Shown here one piece after another: positions 36,001 to 43,915 of a DNA stretch of 57,780 nt (positions are counted from its first letter, which is position 1; every line of letters begins with the position of its first letter). The translations under genes and the position numbers were made by a program. This stretch comes from JBDTNQ01 sp039933635 (GTDB lineage Bacteria > Acidobacteriota > Vicinamibacteria > Vicinamibacterales > SCN-69-37): positions 1 through 57,780 of the forward strand of contig JBDTNQ010000012.1 of NCBI GenBank assembly GCA_039933635.1, read 5' to 3'. The notes beneath the pieces were generated by a model, which made no database searches, was not told where the DNA came from, and was given only the letters and a program-made list of their open reading frames with translations.

Positions 36001-36561
36001 GCGGGCAGCGACGAACTCACGCCGCCCTTCAGCCAGCCTCGCCGATCGCGGCTCCTTGAAGCCGTCTACGCCGTGCTGTTCGACGTGGAGCGGACCCGCG
36101 GCAAGGTGGCCGAGTGGTACGCGGACGTTGACGACATACGCAAAGTCGACCTGGCGAAGACGCTGCTCGCCTGCGTCCGTCGGCTCGAGTTCCTGGCACC
36201 CAACCCAGACGACTTCCGGCGCCTGAGTGGCACCATCGACTGGCTGGAAACAGACATGGTCGGCAATCTGGAGCTGCGCGTCTCGGACCTCGAGCATCAG
36301 CTTGCCAGTGACGCCGTTCCGGGCTCGCCGTTCACCGAGTCGCGCACCGCCCTGCTGCAAGCGCGCGTCTCGCACATCGAACAGCAGCTCTCCACGTCGC
36401 ACGGGGGCAAGCTCTCAACCGAGGTGGCGCGCCTCCTGCGGCGAGCCGATTTATCGATTCAGTACCGGCTGGGACGGCATGCGCGGGGCTTCCTGCTGCC
36501 GCAGTACCGCGCGATGCGCGTGCGGCTGCGGCGGTTCCTGCCCAAGCCGCCAGCCTTCTAG
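33031..36561 (+). CDS. Giant fusion with three glycosyltransferase domains (GT2, GT4-type, GT2)
   Basis: 1176 aa from GTG 33031. GT2 domain one at about 25-270 (SIVIPVFNKIAF, LLFLNNDTLVRGGW, GYEDIDLCLTVRQRG). A GT4-type C-terminal Rossmann half at about 440-680 (LLTVTNSHDLERYG, HRGEGYGMKILDALACGLPV with E-x7-E). GT2 domain two at about 690-950 (VSVLVPTFNRSQM, VIVVDDGSTDD, LVLFIGDDILAHP). The final 220 residues are helical with Arg-rich ends. It could build several linkages of one repeat unit. ATG 33088 is an alternative start with a purine-rich site; GTG 33031 has GGAGG 11 nt upstream. Confidence 0.88.
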   Translation: MDGPVVTQWHAMKDGTRASMTSEPTVSIVIPVFNKIAFTRQCLDRLDRHAAENPSVDVVVVDNASTDGTQAFFEEPPALAFPLTYVRNDVNQGFSRANNIGAKRSRAKYLLFLNNDTLVRGGWLHAMVSVADADPKVGVVGIKQLFPYTNQIHHAGIIITAEGRPQHIYPHSDGSLPYVNKQREYQAVTGSCLLIARDLFEAVGGFDEAYRNGYEDIDLCLTVRQRGRSVVCCTTGAIYHYGQITETRTADDDQNATRLASKWRTLRSDEHEYHRMDRSDLERQPAARPRLIPANPNLIYFADDLSAGSALSWVITELVHALDRQGADVAVRQGAIATSVGADRRRTLARLMRPSTPIGGVQLRWSHYWPQHLGLDLNGRLNLELFVINYLFARPHKQPWDYWLQSVKQNRYLKLPLSNFNRDVLAQLGVPPDDCTVFRPGYSPEIAEVGAPKRWGSGARLLTVTNSHDLERYGTRLLLDAYWSAFSKHDDVTLVVKDYGTSSGDTTLRDLFREHAGDAAIEYVTAFTSKEKLIELYKSCDGFISAHRGEGYGMKILDALACGLPVITPLFGGPTDFCTADNCFPVDFSLVPVGDCLDTRSLRITNDPVWAEPSVSSLRAAMRRVVALPDEARRIGSRARADVTDRFTWDVAARGLLEFVHERSAVTDAAPATLVSPREPTERSPYWMGCRVSVLVPTFNRSQMLVKCLRALEQQTVLPQEFEVIVVDDGSTDDTPTVVAGLAMPFHVKYVRRANAGPGSARNEGLRHATGGLVLFIGDDILAHPRLLEAHLEAHATRSDAGTAILGHIDWPPGMRRSAVMDYVCGPSTLQFAYAFIPDLPSLDFRLFYTSNISLQRKFLLDAAADGVTFDPDFTAAAFEDSEFALRLEPRGLRIVYAADALAHHEHWMDLESFSRREYGAGRMAVVFYRKHPQIDDQLQVKWVADWTDAVDALLGRPDLESRLRALDSHTHAFLRSLADTLGEIAAGQAAGSDELTPPFSQPRRSRLLEAVYAVLFDVERTRGKVAEWYADVDDIRKVDLAKTLLACVRRLEFLAPNPDDFRRLSGTIDWLETDMVGNLELRVSDLEHQLASDAVPGSPFTESRTALLQARVSHIEQQLSTSHGGKLSTEVARLLRRADLSIQYRLGRHARGFLLPQYRAMRVRLRRFLPKPPAF

Positions 36562-36576
36562 GACGGGAGGCGCTGC

Positions 36577-36849
36577 GTGTGCCGAAACATCAAGACGCTC
36601 TTCAACTTCGAGCCGCCGGCCACCGACGACGAGGTGCGGGCGGCGGCGCTGCAGTTCGTTCGCAAGGTCAGCGGCTTCACGAAGCCGTCGCAGGCAAACG
36701 CCGCCGCGTTCGATCGGGCGGTTGACGAGGTCGCGCAGGTGGCGCGAACGCTCGTGGATGCGCTCGTCACGCAGGCTCCGCCACGCGACCGCGAAGAGGT
36801 GGCTGCGAGAGCCCGCGCCGAAGCCGCGAAGCGGTACGGGACGAGATAG
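36577..36849 (+). CDS. DUF2277 family protein
   Basis: 90 aa. MCRNIKTLFNFEPPATDDEVRAAALQFVRKVSG is diagnostic of DUF2277, a small family without known function; the second half is helical (ANAAAFDRAVDEVAQVARTLVDAL) with a basic end. The start is GTG with a good site, GGACGGGAGG, upstream. Lies 15 bp after the giant glycosyltransferase and ends 2 bp from the convergent propeller gene. Codes for no visible signal peptide, so probably cytoplasmic. Confidence 0.9.
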   Translation: MCRNIKTLFNFEPPATDDEVRAAALQFVRKVSGFTKPSQANAAAFDRAVDEVAQVARTLVDALVTQAPPRDREEVAARARAEAAKRYGTR

Positions 36850-36851
36850 CG

Positions 36852-39035
36852 CTACTTCGCCAGCGGGTCCGGCCGCAGCTGGACGTGCAGCACCTTGCTC
36901 GTCGTGCCCTTGCCCGTTTCCATGTGGAACGGCGCGCGTGTGCTGACCGTGGCGTAGAGGCCGCGGCCCTTCCAGCCAGCCGCGGGGTCGTCGATGCGGC
37001 CATCCATCCACTTCGTGTAGAACCCGTTCGGGTAGGGCACGCGCATCACCACCCACTTGCCGTCTTTCAGGGCCAGTAGGGCTTCCGACTCGTTGCCGGT
37101 ATTGATGGGCGTGTTTGGCCCCAATCCCAGCGTGTCGAACTGGTCGACCCAGGTGTAGTAGCTCCCTTCGGCGCTGCCGGGGCCGTCGATGCCTTTCAAC
37201 TGGGGCAGCGGCTCGGAGTAGAACGTCCACCCTTCGCGGCACTGCTGCCCGGTCGCCTTCGGACCGCTCAGCGCACCCTTGCACTTGCGGCGATCGAAGC
37301 TCGCCATCTGGCCGCTGGCCATGGCAGCCCACACGACGCCGTTGCGATCGATGTCCATTCCCCGCGGAGAGAATCCGCGATCTCTGGTCGCCGGGTCGTC
37401 GAAGGGCGGCTCGTACACCTCCGCGAGCGTGGTCTCTGGCGGATTCGCGCCGGGCACGAGCCGGACGATAGCGCCGGGGAAACCAAGAACCGATCCCCAC
37501 ACCGATCCGTCCACGGCCGGTGCGACCGCGTAGAACGCGCCGCCGAACCGCTTGTCCTTCGTGGGATCGACAGCCGCGTTGGGCTCGACGTAGGCGTCAC
37601 GCTTGCCGTTGCCATTCGTGTCCATGATGAGCGCCGTCCAGCCTTGCGACTTGGCCTCATCGTGGGTGGCTTCCCACATCTTCGTGTTCAACCACCCGAC
37701 GACCTGACCACCGCCACTGGTCCACAGGGTGTTGTTGGGGTCCATGCCGAACATCAGATGGTGCGTGCTGAAACAGGTGCTGATGTGGCTGAGCGCTTTG
37801 GTTTTCGGGTCGTACATGGCCAACTGACGCCCCGAGTTGTTCAGCGGATACAGCTTCGCCGAGACGAGATCCGAGCCGGCCTTGCAGAACGCGGGGTTGT
37901 CCGAAGGACGCACCACGGACGTCATCCACACGCGCCCCTGCTCATCGAACATCGGATTGTGCACGTTGTTCTTGCTGGACCAGATCGCCTCATTACCCCA
38001 GTACGGCGACGGCTGAATCATCGTCGGGCCCTGCGCCACCGGCGTGGCGGGATCGCGAACCGTGAGCGGCACGCGGCTCACGGTGTTCTTGACTGGATCC
38101 AGCACAGGCAGATAGTCGGCGCTGAGTTCGAGCGCGCCGTAGATCAGCCCGTTGGCGTTCACGCGCGGGTTGCGGCGATCGGTCGACACCTGATCGTGCA
38201 GGTACACCTTCGGATCCGCCCAGTCCCACATCGTGATCACGACGTTGCGCTCGAGACCCTGCGGCCGCGGCGGCTGCGGCGGGACTTCGCCGGCGGCGAT
38301 GCGATCGGTCCAGTCAGCGAACATGGCCAGCGCGCGCTCGCGCCCGAGCGACGCCAGGGCCGGCACCATGTTGATACTGGCTTGTCCCGACTGGAGGCGG
38401 CGTTCCCACGCCGCGGCTGACGTCGGGAAGGCCCCGAGCCCCGGTGGCAGCTCACGCGTGCCCTTGGTGCCCAGCGCATGACACGCGAGACACGTGCCGT
38501 TCTTGAGGGTGCGGACGAACTCGTCCTGCGTCTTGAGCGTCGGGTTGATGCCGTTGCCAGCCGGACCCGTGCCCGGGAACTCCTTGGCCTCGGGCACGTG
38601 CATCAGCGAGAACCAGTAGCCGGCTGGATAGATCGCCGCTGCCGCGCGCGGATTTGGCGCGGGAACGGCCTTGAGGTTCAACGCCGCGCCGGGCTGTCCC
38701 TGCGTCTTCGGAGAATCGACCAGGCCGTACCCGCGAACCCACACGTCATATTTCGCCGCCGGGAGATCCGGCAGTACGTACTGTCCACGCGCGTCGGTGA
38801 CGACGATCTTCACAAACTTCGTAGGCAGGTCCGCGGTCTCGGCGATGACCCAGACGCCGGCTTCCGGGCCCTGGGCACCCGACACGACGCCTCCGATATC
38901 GTTCGCGTCGATGGCGACGCCGGGCGCTCCCCCCTGCCGGGCCTGTGGCGTGAACGCCGCGCGAATGGTGACAACGGACGCAACGGTGATCATGACGACC
39001 ACCGCAAGGAGCACAGACCTTCGGCTGATGCGCAT
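36852..39035 (-). CDS. Exported regulatory-domain/haem-motif/beta-propeller protein
   Basis: 727 aa. N-terminal signal or anchor (SVLLAVVVMITVASVVTIRAAF), a carboxypeptidase-regulatory-like beta domain (about 45-110, GGVVSGAQGPEAGVWVIAE, GQYVLPDLPAAKYDVWV), then NGTCLACHALG, a CXXCH c-type haem motif at about residue 182, and a C-terminal propeller resembling Vgb/streptogramin-lyase repeats (FDEQGRVWMTS, DIDRNGVVWAAMASG). Likely periplasmic, possibly a redox protein. Substrate not known. ATG 39035 is preceded by GAGG. Confidence 0.83.
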   Translation of the reverse strand: MRISRRSVLLAVVVMITVASVVTIRAAFTPQARQGGAPGVAIDANDIGGVVSGAQGPEAGVWVIAETADLPTKFVKIVVTDARGQYVLPDLPAAKYDVWVRGYGLVDSPKTQGQPGAALNLKAVPAPNPRAAAAIYPAGYWFSLMHVPEAKEFPGTGPAGNGINPTLKTQDEFVRTLKNGTCLACHALGTKGTRELPPGLGAFPTSAAAWERRLQSGQASINMVPALASLGRERALAMFADWTDRIAAGEVPPQPPRPQGLERNVVITMWDWADPKVYLHDQVSTDRRNPRVNANGLIYGALELSADYLPVLDPVKNTVSRVPLTVRDPATPVAQGPTMIQPSPYWGNEAIWSSKNNVHNPMFDEQGRVWMTSVVRPSDNPAFCKAGSDLVSAKLYPLNNSGRQLAMYDPKTKALSHISTCFSTHHLMFGMDPNNTLWTSGGGQVVGWLNTKMWEATHDEAKSQGWTALIMDTNGNGKRDAYVEPNAAVDPTKDKRFGGAFYAVAPAVDGSVWGSVLGFPGAIVRLVPGANPPETTLAEVYEPPFDDPATRDRGFSPRGMDIDRNGVVWAAMASGQMASFDRRKCKGALSGPKATGQQCREGWTFYSEPLPQLKGIDGPGSAEGSYYTWVDQFDTLGLGPNTPINTGNESEALLALKDGKWVVMRVPYPNGFYTKWMDGRIDDPAAGWKGRGLYATVSTRAPFHMETGKGTTSKVLHVQLRPDPLAK

Positions 39036-39100
39036 GGGAACCTCGGCTGGGAGAAGGGTCAACCTTAACGCCGTGGATGGCGAAGGGTCAACGGCGATCG

Positions 39101-39143
39101 GGCCTTCAGGTCCGTGGAGCCCTGGACCTTCAGGTCCAGGGCA
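39101..39143. repeat. Interspersed palindrome, copy 4, with decayed half-copy
   Basis: 39121-39142 is a perfect 10-bp inverted repeat with a 2-nt centre, core GGACCTTCAGGTCC. Immediately upstream, 39101-39116 is a decayed copy that keeps CCTTCAGGTCC, and 39113-39120 reads CCGTGGAG as in copy 2. It lies between the transketolase stop and the propeller-protein start, both minus strand. Confidence 0.8.
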
Positions 39144-39150
39144 TGCATCG

Positions 39151-41217
39151 CTACTTCCCGACGAGCGCCAGCGCGGCCTCGACCATGTTCGGCGCCGTGA
39201 GACCGTGCTTTTCGTACAGCTCCTCGGCGAGGTATGCCGATTGGCCGAACTCGCCGTGAATGCCGAGCGACGTCATGCGATGGGGAATACCGACCGAGGA
39301 CAGGGCATGTGACACCTGAGCGCCCATGCCGCCCACGGCCTGGTGGTCCTCAATCGTGACGACGCGGCCCGAGGCGGCGTTCACGGCGGCCCCAATCGTG
39401 TCGAGATCGACGCGATTGATGAAGGGGTTGTTGATGACCGTCGCCTGTACGCCGCGCTCGGCAAGGCGCTTCCCCGCCTCAATCGCCTTGTTGACCAGTA
39501 CACCGCACCCGATCAGCACGACGTCCGACCCCTGGGCAAGCACCTGCGCTTTGCCCCACGGATAGGTGGCGCCCTCGACCCAGGTCACCGGGTAGTTCTC
39601 GCGCCCGACGAAGAAGATGTAGCTCTCGCCGTCGTGCCCCGTGCTGCGATCAGCGGCGAAGCGCTTGATCGCCTGGTACATGAGCGACTCGGCTTCATCG
39701 GCGCAGCTTGGCGCGATCACCACGGTGTGCGGGATGGCGCTCGTCGCCGCGAGGTAGGTTGTCGCCTGGTGACTGGCGCCGTCAGCCGCGTCCTGGAAGC
39801 CCACGTGCGAGAACATCGCGATCACCGGCGCCTGCGATAGCGCGGCCATCGTCAGCGGCAGATTGCCCTTCGTCACGCCGAACTGGCCGAACGTATCCAC
39901 GATCGGAATGAGCCCGGCCTTCGACAGCCCGGCGCCCGTGCTGACCATGTTGGCTTCCGCAATGCCGACTTCGATGAAGCGGTCGGGAAAGCTCTTCTGG
40001 AACGTGCTGACGCCGGTCGACCCTTGCACGTCGGCGGACACGGAGTAGACCGGCAGGCCTTCGGTCGCCGCGCGAATTGCGGCTTTGGCCAGGCCAGCCT
40101 GCACCTTGTCCTTCTTCGTGCCGGCTGGCGCGGGTGCGGCGGCAGCCTTGGCCTTCTTCGCGGCCTCCTTCTGTTCCCACTCATGACGCAGCGCCTGAGC
40201 CCAGCTCGCGAACTCCGATGGGACCTCGCCGTTCCAGATCTCGCTGACGAACTCCACGATCTTCTCGGCGTTGGTGAGCGGGAACCCGTGCCCGCCCGCG
40301 GCGTTCTCCATCGTGGACTTCACGCCGTAGCCCTTAATCGTGCGGGCGACAATCGCCACGGGTTTCCACGGCTCGGCGGTGACCTCGGCAATCGCGCGCT
40401 CGACCGCGGAGTACACCTCCTGCAGATCATTGCCATTGCCCACGTGAATCACGTTCCACCCCAGTGGGCCCAGGCTGGCGAACGAGGGGCTCATGCTGAA
40501 GGCGTCCTTCGTGATCCGCCCCGAGAGCTTGGTGTCGTTGTCCGAAATGATGGCGATGAACGGATTCAGGCGGCCCTTGCCGGCGAGGCCGGGGATGGCG
40601 GCGAAAGCTTCCTTCGCTTCACCTTCCATGGACGCGCCGTCGGAGATGGTGCAGATCGTGAGGCGATCGCGACCCGCGATCTTGTCGCCGATAGCCAGCC
40701 CCTGCGCCTGCGGGAATGCGGAGCCCAGCGGTCCGTTGCTGAGCAGCACGCCCTCGGGATTGAGGTGCGACTCCCCGTGCCCCGTCAGCTTGCTGTGAAT
40801 GCCGCGGAAGCCCTTCAACGAATCGAACGTCATCCCGTCGAAGCCGTAGAGCGCACGCAGCGCGTAGACGCCGTTCTCCGTGTGGCCCGCGTCGTTGACG
40901 AAGTTGAACGCATCGTGCCACTCGCGACCCGTGACGGCGAACATGATGCCGTGCAGCGCCGCCATGATCTCGGCGAACGCCGCCGGGCCGCCCCAGTGAC
41001 AGGCGGCGCCACCGTTGACGGCGTGCATGTCCATCAATGCCACGAGCGCCCGGCTGGCGCGCGGATCGGCCAGGGTGACCGGCGCCCCAGCAGCGTTCTT
41101 CACGCTGACGGCGTACTTCGGCGCCTGTCGCGGGGTCGGGGCGAGCTTCGAAATCAGGGATAACGGCGTGAGCGGCGGTGCGTCAACGGGCTTTACGACG
41201 GAGGTATCGACGGCCAT
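39151..41217 (-). CDS. tkt: Transketolase
   Basis: 688 aa, full-length with both halves. The thiamine-pyrophosphate domain has HWGGPAAFAEIMAALHGIMF, GHGESHLNPEGVLLSNGPLG and SDGASMEGEAKEAF then ISDND; the pyrimidine-binding half begins VQAGLAKAAIRAATEGLPVYS, with VGIAEANMVSTGAGL. A Lys/Ala-rich linker (AAKKAKAAAAPAPAG, about 345-365) joins the halves. The enzyme transfers two-carbon ketol units in the pentose phosphate pathway. The 51-bp upstream gap is notably AT-rich and may carry its own promoter. It follows the mannonate-dehydratase-like gene on the same strand. Confidence 0.92.
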   Translation of the reverse strand: MAVDTSVVKPVDAPPLTPLSLISKLAPTPRQAPKYAVSVKNAAGAPVTLADPRASRALVALMDMHAVNGGAACHWGGPAAFAEIMAALHGIMFAVTGREWHDAFNFVNDAGHTENGVYALRALYGFDGMTFDSLKGFRGIHSKLTGHGESHLNPEGVLLSNGPLGSAFPQAQGLAIGDKIAGRDRLTICTISDGASMEGEAKEAFAAIPGLAGKGRLNPFIAIISDNDTKLSGRITKDAFSMSPSFASLGPLGWNVIHVGNGNDLQEVYSAVERAIAEVTAEPWKPVAIVARTIKGYGVKSTMENAAGGHGFPLTNAEKIVEFVSEIWNGEVPSEFASWAQALRHEWEQKEAAKKAKAAAAPAPAGTKKDKVQAGLAKAAIRAATEGLPVYSVSADVQGSTGVSTFQKSFPDRFIEVGIAEANMVSTGAGLSKAGLIPIVDTFGQFGVTKGNLPLTMAALSQAPVIAMFSHVGFQDAADGASHQATTYLAATSAIPHTVVIAPSCADEAESLMYQAIKRFAADRSTGHDGESYIFFVGRENYPVTWVEGATYPWGKAQVLAQGSDVVLIGCGVLVNKAIEAGKRLAERGVQATVINNPFINRVDLDTIGAAVNAASGRVVTIEDHQAVGGMGAQVSHALSSVGIPHRMTSLGIHGEFGQSAYLAEELYEKHGLTAPNMVEAALALVGK

Positions 41218-41268
41218 GCAGCAATGCTAATGACAAATCGGAAAATTGGGAAATTGCGCATCAATCTG

Positions 41269-42618
41269 TCACTGCTTGATGATCGTCCCGTCACGCTTGC
41301 GGACCTCGCCCCAGCCGCCGTTCAGGCGGCCGCGCTCGCCGGTTTCGGTGCCGAACGGCATGGTGGCCGCGAGCTTTTCGTCGACTTCGATGCCCCAGCC
41401 CGGCGTCTCGTTGGGATAGAGATATCCGTTCTTCATGACCGGGCAGCCCTTGAACACGTTCTGCGTGCGGTCGTTGAACGCCGTGTACTCGTTGATGCCG
41501 AAGTTGTAGCAGGCGACGCCCAGCGTGACGTTGGCCATGTGGCCGATGGGCGACACGTCGCCGGGTCCGTGCCACGCGGTGCGCACCCCGAAGAGCTCGG
41601 CCGTCGCCGCGATCTTGCGCACCGGCGTGAGTCCGCCGGCCTGCGACACGTGGATGCGGATGTAGTCGATCAATCGCTCGCTGATCAGCGGCAGCCACTC
41701 GTGCGGACTGTTGAAGAGCTCGCCCATCGCGATGGGCGTCGCCGACTGCTGGCGGATCTGCCGAAAGTACGCGAGGTCTTCCGGCGAAAGTGGGTCCTCG
41801 AGGAAGAAGAGCTTGAACTTCTCGACGTCTTTCGCGAACTGCACGGCCTGGTTCGGCAGGACGCGCTCGTGCACGTCATGCAGGAGTTCAATCTCTTCAC
41901 CGAGCTGCGTGCGGCACTCCTCGAACAGCTTCAGCGCGCGACGGATGTAGTACGCCGGCTCGAACACCGGACCGTTGTGCAGCGCCGGCACAGTCACCCC
42001 ACCGCGCCCCGCGCCGTAGCCTTCCATGCCCGGCACGCCCACTTGCACGCGCACGTGCCGGAAACCCTGGGCGATGTACTGCTTCGCGCTATCGATCACC
42101 TGCGGAATCTCGTTGCCGGAGGCATGGCCGTAGCAGTCCGCTGCTTCGCGGCACTTGCCCCCGAGGAGGTCGTACACGGGCATGCCGGCGCGACGCCCCT
42201 TGATGTCCCACAATGCCTGATCGACGCCGCTGATCGCGTTGTTCAGCACGCCATCGTTCTTCCAGTACGAGCTGTCGTAGCACGCCTGCCAGATGTCTTC
42301 AATCCGATCCGTCGTCTTCCCGAGAAGCAGTGGCTTCAGGTAGCGCTCGACCGCCGGCTTCACAAGGTCCGCGCGCTGCGTGAACGTCGCACAGCCGTAA
42401 CCGTAGAGCCCGTCCTGGTCGGTCGTGATCTTCACGACCGTCAGGCGCACGCCGGCGGGGGCCGTTTCAATCACGGAGATGTCCTTGATCTTCGGAATCG
42501 GCGTCGCGCGCGTGGCCTGCGCTTCGACCGACTCGGCGCGAAGCGCCCGCGGGCTGAGCGCGCCGAGTCCGGCGGCACCACCAAGGGTTTGCAGGAAATT
42601 GCGACGGCCGTGCGTCAT
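41269..42618 (-). CDS. Enolase-superfamily dehydratase, ManD/RspA-like, with Tat leader
   Basis: 449 aa. A twin-arginine-type leader (GRRNFLQTLGGAAGLGALSPRALRA) is unusual for a family that is normally cytoplasmic. The barrel has VRVQVGVPGMEGYG, LLHDVHERVLPNQA (metal Asp), FFLEDPLSPE (metal Glu), IAMGELFNSPHEW (Glu) and WHGPGDVSPIGHMAN, typical of D-mannonate/D-gluconate dehydratases. Substrate is inferred as a sugar acid. ATG 42618 has GGAGGACAC just upstream. 19 bp after the aldose epimerase gene. Confidence 0.9.
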   Translation of the reverse strand: MTHGRRNFLQTLGGAAGLGALSPRALRAESVEAQATRATPIPKIKDISVIETAPAGVRLTVVKITTDQDGLYGYGCATFTQRADLVKPAVERYLKPLLLGKTTDRIEDIWQACYDSSYWKNDGVLNNAISGVDQALWDIKGRRAGMPVYDLLGGKCREAADCYGHASGNEIPQVIDSAKQYIAQGFRHVRVQVGVPGMEGYGAGRGGVTVPALHNGPVFEPAYYIRRALKLFEECRTQLGEEIELLHDVHERVLPNQAVQFAKDVEKFKLFFLEDPLSPEDLAYFRQIRQQSATPIAMGELFNSPHEWLPLISERLIDYIRIHVSQAGGLTPVRKIAATAELFGVRTAWHGPGDVSPIGHMANVTLGVACYNFGINEYTAFNDRTQNVFKGCPVMKNGYLYPNETPGWGIEVDEKLAATMPFGTETGERGRLNGGWGEVRKRDGTIIKQ

Positions 42619-42637
42619 GTGTCCTCCGAGTCTGTCG

Positions 42638-43792
42638 TTACTTGAACGCGAACGTCGTGCGGGTGGCATACGTCTGCCCACGCTCGAGCACCGTCGTCGG
42701 GAACGCCGGATGGTTGGGCGAGTCGGGAAAGTGCTGCGTTTCGAGGCAGAGGGCGTTGCGCTTCTGGTAGACGCGGCCGCCCTTTCCCGTCACCGTCCCG
42801 TCCAGAAAGTTGCCGGTGTAGAACTGCACGCCGGGTTCGGTCGTCGAGACCTCGAGCACCCGCCCGCTCGACGGATCGGTCACGCGCGCCGCGAGTCCCA
42901 TCGCACCGGGGGCATGATTGAGGACCCAGTTGTGGTCGTAGCCGTTGCCGAACTGGATCTGCTCGTCTTTCTGTTCGATGCGCGCCCCCACAGCGGTCGG
43001 TTTCGTGAAATCGAACGGCGTGCCGGCCACGGGCTGAAGCTCACCCGTCGGAATCAATCCTTTGTCCACGGGCGTGAAGCGATCCGCATCGATCGTGACC
43101 TCGTGCGACAGGATGTCTCCCGTCCCCGACAGATTGAAGTAGCTGTGATTCGTCAGGTTGACGACCGTCTTCTTGTCCGTGGTCGCCGAGTAGGCAATCG
43201 TCAGCTCGTTCTTCGGCGTCAGCGTGTAGATCACCGTGGCAGTCAAGGTGCCCGGATACCCTTCCTCGCCGTCCTTGCTCAGGTAACTGAGTTGCAGGGA
43301 CGGGCCCGCGTCGCTCTCGAGTACGCGCGGCGTCCATACCTTCTTGTCGAACCCGGCCAGCCCACCGTGGAGGTGGTTCTCGCCGTTGTTCCTGGCCAAG
43401 GTGTACTTGTGCCCGTCCAGCGAGAACTGGCCCTTGGCGATGCGGTTGCCATAGCGCCCCACAACCACGCCAAAGAACGGCGTGTTGCCGAGATAGCCCT
43501 GGAGATCGTCGAACCCGAGGACGATATCGCCGAGCTGCCCGTTGCGGTCGGGGGTCCGAATGGACGTGATGGTGGCGCCGAGATTCGTGATCCGGACCTC
43601 GACGTGGCCGTTCTTGAACGTGTAGAGATCGACGGCCTCGCCGGTGGGCATCGTGCCGAAGTTCTCGCGCGTGAGCGTGGGCTTGGACATGGCAGGTTCA
43701 ACTGCGGGAGGCGGTGGCGCCGGTGCCGGCCGGCAGGCCGTGGCGGTCACGGCCGTCAGGACCAGGGCGATCAAAATCCGCGTGAACGGCAT
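42638..43792 (-). CDS. Aldose 1-epimerase, exported
   Basis: 384 aa. Signal peptide FTRILIALVLTAVTATAC has a Cys that could be lipidated. The mutarotase fold is clear: FFGVVVGRYGNRIAKGQF, NGENHLHGGLAGFDKKVW (His), NLTNHSYFNLSG (His), and EPGVQFYTGNFLDG (Glu). It interconverts alpha and beta anomers of aldoses, here in the periplasm. ATG 43792 follows GAGAGG; the ATG at 43810 is a weaker option. First gene of the minus-strand run with the ManD-like dehydratase and transketolase; divergent from the SDR gene. Confidence 0.92.
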   Translation of the reverse strand: MPFTRILIALVLTAVTATACRPAPAPPPPAVEPAMSKPTLTRENFGTMPTGEAVDLYTFKNGHVEVRITNLGATITSIRTPDRNGQLGDIVLGFDDLQGYLGNTPFFGVVVGRYGNRIAKGQFSLDGHKYTLARNNGENHLHGGLAGFDKKVWTPRVLESDAGPSLQLSYLSKDGEEGYPGTLTATVIYTLTPKNELTIAYSATTDKKTVVNLTNHSYFNLSGTGDILSHEVTIDADRFTPVDKGLIPTGELQPVAGTPFDFTKPTAVGARIEQKDEQIQFGNGYDHNWVLNHAPGAMGLAARVTDPSSGRVLEVSTTEPGVQFYTGNFLDGTVTGKGGRVYQKRNALCLETQHFPDSPNHPAFPTTVLERGQTYATRTTFAFK

Positions 43793-43915
43793 CGCAGCCT
43801 CTCGCGACATGCATCAACTCCTCGCGTGTGTGACGGCACCGGCCGACGCGGTCGTTCCGCCACAATCCCCCGGTCGTCATCATGAATGAGCGGGCTATCT
43901 TACCCTGCGGCTATC

